From Ardenticatenaceae bacterium (GTDB taxonomy: Bacteria; Chloroflexota; Anaerolineae; Promineifilales; Promineifilaceae): a stretch of 64,000 nt of DNA. Each line of letters begins with the position of its first letter. Within the stretch, counting starts at the first letter, position 1. Positions 58,410-64,000 of the stretch are shown one piece after another. Location of the stretch: the NCBI GenBank assembly GCA_020634455.1, contig JACKBQ010000001.1, positions 2,046,001 to 2,110,000 of the forward strand, written 5' to 3'. The notes beneath the pieces are model-generated. The model saw only the letters and a program-made list of their open reading frames with translations. It searched no databases and was not told where the DNA came from. Position numbers and translations under genes: made by a program.

Positions 58410-59723
58410 ATGAGCAACCTTGCCATCGAGCGCCAAGCCTGCGCGCGTATTCCCACCGAAGTGGGCGAATTTCAACTTTGTTACTATCAAAACAGCCTGG
58501 ATGACAAAGAACATCTGGCATTGGTGCTGGGGGAAATTGACCCTGTGCAGCCAACGCTGGTGCGCATCCACTCCGAATGTTTTACCGGCGATGTGCTTGG
58601 CTCGCTGCGCTGCGACTGCGGCCCCCAGCTAAACCAGGCGATGCGCCAGATTGCCGAGGCGGGCGCCGGCGTCATCGTTTATTTGCGGCAAGAGGGGCGC
58701 GGCATTGGCCTGCGAGACAAGCTGCGCGCCTACAATTTGCAGGACGAGGGGTACGACACCGTAGAAGCCAATCTCATGCTGGGCCATCAGGCCGACGCCC
58801 GCGACTACACCATCGCTGCCCACATTTTGGCCGATTTGGGTATCTCGGCCGTGCGGCTGCTCACCAACAACCCTAGCAAAATTGAAAGCTTGGAGAAGTT
58901 GGGGATACGCGTGGCGGAGCGGGTGCCGATGGCGGCAGCCCTGAACGTGGAAAATGCCGCTTATCTGGCCACTAAGGTGGAACGAATGCGCCACATGCTG
59001 AACTTGAACGGCCGTTCCGCCCCCACCGCATCCACCAAAACCGAGCACCTGCCAAACGGCCGTCCCTTTGTCACCCTCAGTTACGCCCAAAGCGTGGATG
59101 GCTCGATCACCTTGCAGCGCGGCCAGCCGCTGGCGCTCAGCGGGCAGGAATCCATGACCCTCACCCACCAGCTGCGCACCAGCCACGACGCCATCCTGGT
59201 GGGAATCGGCACTGTGCTGGCCGACGACCCGCGCTTGACGGTGCGCCTCGTCGCTGGCCCCGACCCGCAGCCAATCATCCTGGACAGCCAGCTGCGGCTG
59301 CCCCTGACGGCCAAGCTGCTCACGCAGCATCCGCGCAAACCCATTGTGGCCACGACAGAAACGGCCGATTCCGCCAAAGAGCAAGCGCTGCTGGATGCCG
59401 GAGCGACGGTCGTGCGTCTGCCCGCCACGGCCAAAGGCCAGGTGAGCCTGCCCGCACTGCTGGAATGCCTGCAAAAACACAACATTCGCCGCTTGATGGT
59501 TGAAGGTGGCGCGACTGTCATCACCAGCTTTTTGGTGGCGCAGTTGGTGGATCGCCTGGTCATCACCGTGGCCCCACTGCTGGTGGGCGGGCTAAACGCC
59601 GTCGGCAACCTGAACGGCCACGGCCTGCCCCGTTTGCAAAATCCGCAAACGCAGTGGCTGGGCAAAGATATAATCCTCTCCGGCGATGTTCGCTGGCCAG
59701 AAGGAAAACAATCCGCAGATTAA
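58410..59723 (+). CDS. ribA: GTP cyclohydrolase II fused to RibD-type reductase
   Basis: A 437-residue two-domain enzyme. The first 200 residues are GTP cyclohydrolase II: zinc ligands C57, C68 and C70 in HSECFTGDVLGSLRCDCG, the VIVYLRQEGRGIGLRDKLRA loop with Tyr91, and VRLLTNNPSKIESL. From about residue 218 the RibD C-terminal reductase begins (FVTLSYAQSVDGSITL), with TSHDAILVGIGTVLADDPRL and RRLMVEGGATVITSFL. So it opens GTP to the diaminopyrimidine and may reduce the ribosyl group. The usual RibA partner is RibB; fusion to the RibD reductase without the deaminase is uncommon. Next to it lie pterin-like genes. Confidence 0.92.
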   Translation: MSNLAIERQACARIPTEVGEFQLCYYQNSLDDKEHLALVLGEIDPVQPTLVRIHSECFTGDVLGSLRCDCGPQLNQAMRQIAEAGAGVIVYLRQEGRGIGLRDKLRAYNLQDEGYDTVEANLMLGHQADARDYTIAAHILADLGISAVRLLTNNPSKIESLEKLGIRVAERVPMAAALNVENAAYLATKVERMRHMLNLNGRSAPTASTKTEHLPNGRPFVTLSYAQSVDGSITLQRGQPLALSGQESMTLTHQLRTSHDAILVGIGTVLADDPRLTVRLVAGPDPQPIILDSQLRLPLTAKLLTQHPRKPIVATTETADSAKEQALLDAGATVVRLPATAKGQVSLPALLECLQKHNIRRLMVEGGATVITSFLVAQLVDRLVITVAPLLVGGLNAVGNLNGHGLPRLQNPQTQWLGKDIILSGDVRWPEGKQSAD

Positions 59724-59867
59724 CGCAGATGGACGCAGATTTTTGTCACTGGTCGGGGCTTGTTCCACGCTCAGCGTGGAATGCAGTTGGCGACGCTCCG
59801 CGTCGCACTGGCGCAGAAAGTAGGAACGAGCCTAAAATCTGCGAAAATCTACGAAATCTGCGGATAA
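59711..59867. repeat. CCGCAGATT nested inverted repeat
   Basis: ATCCGCAGATTAACGCAGAT on the left faces AAAATCTACGAAATCTGCGG on the right. Between them GTTCCACGCTCAGCGTGGAA and GCGACGCTCCGCGTCGC are separate hairpins. The left arm gives the ribA fusion gene its last codons and stop. Confidence 0.8.
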
Positions 59868-59883
59868 ATAAAAGGATGCGAGG

Positions 59884-60318
59884 ATGACTCAGTTTGAGGT
59901 GCAGAATCCAGACTATGAGCAGGTGGTGCGGGCCAGCTTTGGCAAGCAGACCTTTATGGCTTTTTTGGGGGCGGAGTTAACGGCCGTTTCTCCCGGAAAA
60001 GCCACCATCGAACTACCCGTCACACCAGACCTGTCTCAGCAGCATGGCTTTGTGCACGCCGGGGCCACAACGGCCGTTGTCGATTCCGCCTGCGGCTACG
60101 CCACGCTCAGCTTGCTACCCCCCGGCAGCGAAGTAGTCACCGTCGAGTTCAAGATGAATTTGCTCGCCCCGGCGCTGGGCGTGAAGATGATCGCTACCGG
60201 ACGCGTGGTGCGGCCCGGCCGCACGCTCACCGTCTGCCAGGGCGAACTGTTCGGCGAAGACGAAAACGGCCGTCGCAAACTGTGCGCCATCATGACCGCG
60301 ACAATGATCCGCCGTTGA
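59884..60318 (+). CDS. PaaI-type hotdog-fold thioesterase
   Basis: A 144-residue acyl-CoA thioesterase-like protein with a ribosome site ATGCGAGG. The hotdog helix QQHGFVHAGATTAVVDSACG contains the HGG/HAG-type motif and the catalytic Asp of PaaI enzymes. The strands VTVEFKMNLLAPALGVKMIA follow. The substrate is probably a CoA or carrier thioester, undetermined. It lies between the flavin-type fusion gene and the MDR dehydrogenase, all plus strand, with repeats in both gaps. Confidence 0.88.
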   Translation: MTQFEVQNPDYEQVVRASFGKQTFMAFLGAELTAVSPGKATIELPVTPDLSQQHGFVHAGATTAVVDSACGYATLSLLPPGSEVVTVEFKMNLLAPALGVKMIATGRVVRPGRTLTVCQGELFGEDENGRRKLCAIMTATMIRR

Positions 60319-60325
60319 AACTGTA

Positions 60326-60348
60326 GGGGCAGGTCTAAGACCTGCCCC
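60326..60348. repeat. GGGGCAGGTC hairpin
   Basis: GGGGCAGGTC, TAA, GACCTGCCCC: perfect 10-bp arms, 8 bp after the thioesterase stop and 11 bp before the next ATG. It may also act as a T-less terminator. A sister copy lies in the MmeI-like relic. Confidence 0.9.
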
Positions 60349-60359
60349 AAGAAACAATT

Positions 60360-61394
60360 ATGCAACGACAAGCTCTCTTTTTTACCGCCCCGCACCAGCT
60401 AGAACTCCGCAATGAGCCACTGCCACCACTGCCAGACGACGGCCTGCTGGTGCAAACCGTCGTCTCCGCCATCAGCCCCGGCACGGAGATGCTGCTCTAC
60501 CGCGGCCAAATGCCCGCCGAGCTGATGGCCGACGCCACGATTGCCGCGCTGGGCGAGGGGGGCTATCCGCAAAAGTACGGTTATGCAGCCGTGGGGCGCA
60601 TAGTGGAAATTGGCAAATTGGTCGCGCCACGCTGGCTCGACCGGCTCGTTTTTGCCTTCCAACCGCACCAAACCCACTTCATCGCCCAGCCGGATGAGGT
60701 GCTGCCCTTGCCGGAGGGGATGCTGCCAGAAACGGCCGTCTTCCTACCGAACATGGAAACGGCCGTCTCCTTCGTCATGGACGCGCAGCCAGGGATTGGT
60801 GAGCAAACGGCCGTGTTTGGCCAGGGCATCGTAGGGCTGCTCACCACCAGTTTGCTGGCCCAATTGCCGCTCGCCTGCCTGCTCACGTTGGACGGCTACC
60901 CGCTGCGCCGCGACTGGTCGCAAAAGCTGGGCGCGTCTGCGAGCCTGGACCCAACCGCCCCCGATTTGGCGGACCAAATTCAAGCCGCCCTGCCCCACGC
61001 CAATCACCATCCCGGCCTCGATTTGGCCTTTGAGCTGTCGGGGAATCCGGTGGCTTTGGATGGGGCGATTGAGATGATGGGGTTTAACGGCCGTATCCTC
61101 ATCGGCTCCTGGTATGGCAGCAAGCGGGCCAATTTGAACCTGGGCGGTAAGTTTCATCGCAGCCAAATTCAGCTCATCAGCAGCCAGGTAAGCCACCTTG
61201 CGCCTCGCTGGAGCGGACGCTGGAGCAAAGCCCGGCGCATGGCCGTCGCCTGGGAGATGCTGGCAAAAGTGCAGCCCCAACAGCTCATCACCCATCGCTT
61301 CCCGCTGACGCAAGCGGCTGACGCTTATGAATTGATTGATTTGAGGCCGGAAACGGCCGTTCAGGTTGTTTTTACCTATAATGAAAGAAAATAG
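60360..61394 (+). CDS. MDR-family zinc-type alcohol dehydrogenase-like protein
   Basis: A 344-residue oxidoreductase of the medium-chain family. The N-terminal GroES-like part has VVSAISPGTEMLLYRGQMPA and YPQKYGYAAVGRIVEIG. The cofactor domain has TAVFGQGIVGLLTTSLLAQL. The catalytic zinc Cys/His set is not obvious (SAISPGTE replaces the usual Cys), as in BchC-like and some sugar-linked members. The substrate is unknown. It precedes the pterin-synthase-like gene, so it may reduce or oxidise a side chain in the same pathway. Four ACGGCCGT palindromes lie within it, three in 80 bp. Confidence 0.85.
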   Translation: MQRQALFFTAPHQLELRNEPLPPLPDDGLLVQTVVSAISPGTEMLLYRGQMPAELMADATIAALGEGGYPQKYGYAAVGRIVEIGKLVAPRWLDRLVFAFQPHQTHFIAQPDEVLPLPEGMLPETAVFLPNMETAVSFVMDAQPGIGEQTAVFGQGIVGLLTTSLLAQLPLACLLTLDGYPLRRDWSQKLGASASLDPTAPDLADQIQAALPHANHHPGLDLAFELSGNPVALDGAIEMMGFNGRILIGSWYGSKRANLNLGGKFHRSQIQLISSQVSHLAPRWSGRWSKARRMAVAWEMLAKVQPQQLITHRFPLTQAADAYELIDLRPETAVQVVFTYNERK

Positions 61395-61457
61395 GACGCT
61401 GATTTACCTGATTTCCATGATTGTTTTGATCAGGTAAATCAGGAGAATCTGCGTTCT
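61393..61457. repeat. AGGACGCTGATTTACC inverted repeat
   Basis: AGGACGCTGATTTACCTGAT faces ATCAGGTAAATCAGG and AATCTGCGTTCT. It starts within the stop codon of the MDR gene and fills the gap to the next one. Confidence 0.85.
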
Positions 61458-61505
61458 ATTTTTGAGCAGTTTAGAAGTTGAACTTCTTTTCCACAAGGAG
61501 AATTT

Positions 61506-61895
61506 ATGTACACCGTTGCCGTTAAACGTGATTTTGTCGCCCAGCACTACCTCATCGGCGGGGATTGGGGGCCAGAGAATGAGTGGCATTCGCACCATTA
61601 CGTCGTTGAGCTTCAGCTCAGCGGCCCCACGCTGGACCAGCATGGCTACCTCGTAGACATCGTGGACATCGAAGCCAATCTGGAAGCGCTGGTCGCCTAC
61701 TACAAAGACAAAACGCTCAACGATCTGCCCGAATTTGCCGGGCTCAACCCCAGCATCGAGCATTTCGCCCGCATCCTGGCCACCCAGCTCGCCGAACGCA
61801 TCCAGGCCGACACGCTGAGCGCGCTCACGGTGAAGCTTTGGGAAAACGAGATTGCCTGGGGGTCTTACCGGTTAGCGGTGAATGGTGGCAAGTAA
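61506..61895 (+). CDS. 6-pyruvoyltetrahydropterin synthase/QueD-like protein
   Basis: A 129-residue T-fold protein with a good ribosome site (AAGGAGAATTT). MYTVAVKRDFVAQHYLIGGD holds the first zinc His; NEWHSHHYVVELQLSG supplies the other two. PSIEHFARILATQLAERI with a Glu/His pair completes the catalytic layout, and LWENEIAWGSY gives the pterin-anchoring Glu. The usual catalytic Cys is not seen at its expected place (FVAQHYL), so the reaction may differ from both PTPS and QueD. It sits between the MDR and GT4 genes. Confidence 0.87.
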   Translation: MYTVAVKRDFVAQHYLIGGDWGPENEWHSHHYVVELQLSGPTLDQHGYLVDIVDIEANLEALVAYYKDKTLNDLPEFAGLNPSIEHFARILATQLAERIQADTLSALTVKLWENEIAWGSYRLAVNGGK

Positions 61896-61944
61896 GCAAG
61901 TGGCAAGTTGCAGGTAAAATTACTTGCCACCTGCAACCTGCCAC
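61893..61944. repeat. AAGTGGCAAGTTGCAGG inverted repeat
   Basis: AAGTGGCAAGTTGCAGGT, AAAATT, then ACTTGCCACCTGCAACCTGC CACTT. It fills the gap before the GT4 gene and overlaps the pterin-gene stop. Similar words appear near 35158-35196 and 53368-53412. Confidence 0.8.
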
Positions 61945-61969
61945 TTTTTACTTTTCACTTATCACTGAC

Positions 61970-63082
61970 ATGAAAATCGGACTCATCATCTACGGCCGTC
62001 TTGACACCATCTCCGGCGGCTACCTGTACGACCGCAAGTTGGTGGAGCATTTAGAGGCGGCTGGGGACGAGGTGGAAATTATCTCGCTGCCGTGGGAGGG
62101 ATACGGCCGTTCCCTCCTCCACAACACCTGGTTTGCCCTGGCTGAGCAGCTGCGCCTGGCCGATTTCGACCTGCTGCTGCAAGACGAGCTGAACCATCCC
62201 TCTCTCTTCTGGCTCAACCAGCGGCTGCGCGGCCACATCAGCTATCCGATTGTGAGCATTGTGCACCACCTACGCAGCAGCGAGCAGCGCCCAAGCTGGC
62301 AAAATTGGTTCTACCGCCAGATCGAGCGGCGTTATCTGGCCTCGGTGGATGGCTTTGTGTTCAACAGCCAGACGACGCGGCAGGTGGTGCAGTCGCTGGT
62401 GGGAACTGAACAGCCGAACGTGGTCGCCCTGCCCGCTGGCGATCGGTTCGAGCCAGCCCTCACGCCGTCGCAAATTGAAGCGCGCGCCCAGCAGCCGGGA
62501 CCGTTGCGATTGCTGTTTGTGGGCAATTTAATTGAGCGCAAAGGACTGCACGTTTTGCTGGAAGCGGTGGCGGGTTTGCCAGCTTCGGATTGGACGCTGG
62601 AGGTGGTGGGGGATACGGCCGTTTCCCCCCGCTACACGCAACAAATCCAGCAGCAAATAACCCCAAATGTCACCCTACACGGCCCCCTCAGCGATGACGA
62701 CCTCGCCGCCAAAATGGCCCAAAGCCACCTGCTCGTCGTCCCTTCTAGCTACGAAGGGTTCGGCATCGTCTACCTGGAAGGGATGGGCTTTGGCCTGCCC
62801 GCCATTGCTGGAATCGGCGGCGCAGCCCACGAAATCATTACCGACGGCCTGGATGGCTTTCTGGTCGCTGACGCCGCCACGCTGCGCCAGCGCCTGCACA
62901 CCCTGCACCACGACCGCGCCCAGCTGGCCCAAATGAGCCACGCCGCCCAAATCCGCTTCGCCGCTCACCCCACTTGGGCCGATTCGATGTCCCAAATTCG
63001 CAACTTCCTACAAACTGTCATTTCCGCGCAGGCGGAAATCCAGACAGAGCACAAAAATGGATACCCGCCTGCGCGGGTATGA
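61970..63082 (+). CDS. Glycosyltransferase family 4
   Basis: A 370-residue GT-B enzyme from the ATG at 61970 (MKIGLIIYGRLDTISGGYLY); the longer frame overlaps the previous gene and a repeat. The second domain starts LRLLFVGNLIERKGLHVLLE near 180. The donor motif is SYEGFGIVYLEGMGFGLP. Its position after a pterin-synthase-like gene suggests a pterin or similar small molecule as acceptor, though a lipid or polysaccharide acceptor is equally allowed. The last ~20 residues (ISAQAEIQTEHKNGYPPARV) are encoded by two repeat hairpins. Confidence 0.88.
   Translation: MKIGLIIYGRLDTISGGYLYDRKLVEHLEAAGDEVEIISLPWEGYGRSLLHNTWFALAEQLRLADFDLLLQDELNHPSLFWLNQRLRGHISYPIVSIVHHLRSSEQRPSWQNWFYRQIERRYLASVDGFVFNSQTTRQVVQSLVGTEQPNVVALPAGDRFEPALTPSQIEARAQQPGPLRLLFVGNLIERKGLHVLLEAVAGLPASDWTLEVVGDTAVSPRYTQQIQQQITPNVTLHGPLSDDDLAAKMAQSHLLVVPSSYEGFGIVYLEGMGFGLPAIAGIGGAAHEIITDGLDGFLVADAATLRQRLHTLHHDRAQLAQMSHAAQIRFAAHPTWADSMSQIRNFLQTVISAQAEIQTEHKNGYPPARV
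63020..63080. repeat. Pair of ATTTCCGC / ATACCCGC hairpins at a gene end
   Basis: ATTTCCGC-GCAG-GCGGAAAT (63020-63039) and ATACCCGC-CTGC-GCGGGTAT (63061-63080), both perfect. They provide the GT4 C-terminus and stop (TGA overlaps the second arm). Confidence 0.9.
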
Positions 63083-63096
63083 CACGGTAAAAACAT

Positions 63097-63942
63097 ATGG
63101 ATTACGACTTCCCCCGCTACCTCGCCGCCAAAAAAACGGTGGATGACCGTGCCCTCAACGCCCACGTCTGGCAGGTGCTGCGGCAGAACCTGCCCTCACA
63201 GCCGCAAATTCTAGAAATTGGCGCAGGCATCGGTACGATGGTTGAACGGCTGGCCGAACAGCTGTTCATTTCATCGGCAAATTACACCGCCATAGACAAC
63301 CAACCAGAGAACATCGCCACCGCCCGCCAGCGGCTGGCCAATTTGCCCGCTGGCATCCAGCTTACCCTGGAAGCAATTGATTTATTTGATTTTATGGCGC
63401 GGGAGCAGGGCCAAAGGCAATGTGACTTGCTCATCGCCCACGCTTTTTTGGATTTGATGGATATTCCCGCCACGCTGCCCCAGCTTTTTACGCTGCTCAA
63501 GCCGGGCGGCCTGTTCTACTTCAGCATCAACTTCGATGGTGTCACCACCTTGGAACCGACCATTGACCCGGCGCTGGATGCCAAAATTGAGCAGCTCTAC
63601 CACCAAACAATGGATGAGCGTATCACCGACGGCAAACCATCTGGCGACAGCCGCAGCGGTCGGCACTTGTTTGCCCACCTGCGGCAGGCGGGGGCACGCA
63701 TTTTGGCGGCGGGCAGTTCGGATTGGGTCGTCTTTGCCGGGGAATCAGGCTATCTTGCGGACGAGAAATATTTTTTGCAGTTCATTGTGGAGACGATGCA
63801 TCAAGCGCTCGCAAATCATCCGGCGCTGGACGGGACGCAATTTGCAAACTGGATTGCCCAACGACAGGCGCAAATTGAAGCGGGGGAACTTGTGTATATC
63901 GCCCACCAGCTTGATTTTGTGGGACGTTGGCCGGTTAATTAA
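63097..63942 (+). CDS. Class I SAM-dependent methyltransferase
   Basis: A 281-residue Rossmann methyltransferase. Motif I is ILEIGAGIGTMVERLAEQ (near residue 33), the acidic ribose-binding strand YTAIDNQPENI, motif IV CDLLIAHAFLDLMDIPATLP, and LLKPGGLFYFSINFDG. The acceptor is not predictable. It follows the GT4 gene by 14 bp, so the two are likely translated from one message. This is the last complete gene. Confidence 0.88.
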   Translation: MDYDFPRYLAAKKTVDDRALNAHVWQVLRQNLPSQPQILEIGAGIGTMVERLAEQLFISSANYTAIDNQPENIATARQRLANLPAGIQLTLEAIDLFDFMAREQGQRQCDLLIAHAFLDLMDIPATLPQLFTLLKPGGLFYFSINFDGVTTLEPTIDPALDAKIEQLYHQTMDERITDGKPSGDSRSGRHLFAHLRQAGARILAAGSSDWVVFAGESGYLADEKYFLQFIVETMHQALANHPALDGTQFANWIAQRQAQIEAGELVYIAHQLDFVGRWPVN

Positions 63943-64000
63943 AGTGGAAATAGTGGGCCAAATGGGGAGATGAGGTAGGCGGCGACAATGCCGCTTATGA
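63939..64000 (-). CDS. C-terminal tail of a convergent membrane protein (partial)
   Basis: The minus-strand frame ending with a TAA at 63941-63939 reads ISGIVAAYLISPFGPLFPL with no stop to the window edge. It is hydrophobic like the last helix of a membrane protein. Only 19 codons are visible and the stop overlaps the methyltransferase stop, so the call is tentative. Confidence 0.3.
   Translation of the reverse strand, partial: ISGIVAAYLISPFGPLFPL

Larger units (their letters stand above)
185..62621. repeat. Highly iterated palindrome ACGGCCGT (HIP-like), about 108 copies
   Basis: An 8-bp palindrome, most often extended to AACGGCCGTT, is scattered through the window at roughly one copy per 0.6 kb. 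Examples lie at about 185, 1932, 5826, 10328, 16002, 17458, 17497, 19836, 19981, 24483, 30673, 30721, 41465, 48845, 53603, 60731, 60759, 60806 and 62614. Base composition alone predicts about one to two copies in 64 kb. It occurs in all reading frames and in intergenic DNA. Near-copies with one changed base (GCGGCCGT, TCGGCCGT, ACGGCCGC) are also common. The core contains CGGCCG and GGCC. It resembles cyanobacterial HIP1 in behaviour but not in sequence. The count is by eye and may be off by several. Confidence 0.9.

Noticed and set aside
58629..59480. 283-codon minus-strand open frame
   Set aside because: Antisense to the GTP cyclohydrolase II-RibD fusion, low-complexity Gly/Gln/His composition.
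4297..63080. CRISPR array
   Set aside because: The repeats are palindromic, variable and dispersed singly, without regular spacers or cas genes.
1..64000. tRNA or rRNA genes
   Set aside because: I saw no cloverleaf with a TTCGA-type T loop in a plausible context and no rRNA conserved blocks; a dedicated tRNA scan would be decisive.

Overview
The window is 64 kb of GC-rich bacterial DNA, densely coding on both strands, with about 45 intact or near-intact genes, several pseudogenes and no rRNA or recognisable tRNA. Gene content (mreBCD-PBP2, SARP/NB-ARC-TPR regulators, LysM lipoprotein, CDP-hexose dehydratase, MmeI-like methyltransferase relic, multihaem cytochromes, GH133 glucosidase) fits a filament- or aggregate-forming Chloroflexota of the Anaerolineae/Ardenticatenia type. 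That placement is an inference from family knowledge, not a database match.

Layout. 1-5.4 kb: partial phosphatase, then the cell-shape operon mreB-mreC-mreD-mrdA (minus). 5.8-11.2 kb: a small conserved protein, a giant SARP-type regulator and three small monooxygenase/SRPBCC-like proteins. 11.3-17.4 kb: polyprenyl-phosphate sugar transferase, glycosyltransferase, LysM lipoprotein, NUDIX hydrolase, a regulator pseudogene, a small protein and a phosphotransferase. 17.4-25.3 kb: a second, intact regulator/small-protein pair, then a surface-glycan group (FAD oxidoreductase, membrane protein, GT2, DdhC/RfbH-like dehydratase). 25.5-30.8 kb: a degenerate region with a truncated DndC-like gene, a heavily frameshifted MmeI-like restriction-modification gene and a HEAT-repeat relic. 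30.8-36 kb: an unknown protein, a YbaK deacylase, a zinc-ribbon protein and a cluster of two ATP-grasp ligases plus an esterase. 36-41.4 kb: DegV, a AAA ATPase, gyrA. 41.9-48.2 kb: a four-gene multihaem cytochrome module (8 + 14 + 10 CXXCH motifs and a cytochrome b). 48.3-57.3 kb: two membrane coiled-coil proteins, a multi-pass membrane protein, rpiA, a cNMP-domain protein, 6-phosphogluconate dehydrogenase, a GH133 glucosidase. 57.5-64 kb: endonuclease III and a pterin/flavin-flavoured group (GTP cyclohydrolase II-RibD reductase fusion, thioesterase, MDR dehydrogenase, 6-pyruvoyltetrahydropterin synthase-like, GT4, methyltransferase).

The strongest unexplained signal is not a gene. The octamer palindrome ACGGCCGT, usually inside AACGGCCGTT, occurs about 108 times by my hand count, in genes and between them, where roughly one copy would be expected by chance. 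It behaves like the HIP1 highly iterated palindrome of cyanobacteria, but with a different sequence. It is nearly absent from the multihaem cytochrome block, the degenerate defence region and most of gyrA. Many intergenic gaps also carry one of about ten families of hairpin-forming repeats. Two of these appear to have inserted in frame inside one membrane-protein gene, and others supply the last codons of genes.

Best candidates for undescribed systems: the multihaem conduit with a collagen-like lipoprotein, the double ATP-grasp plus esterase cluster, the pterin glycoside-like cluster, and the duplicated regulator/small-protein cassette.
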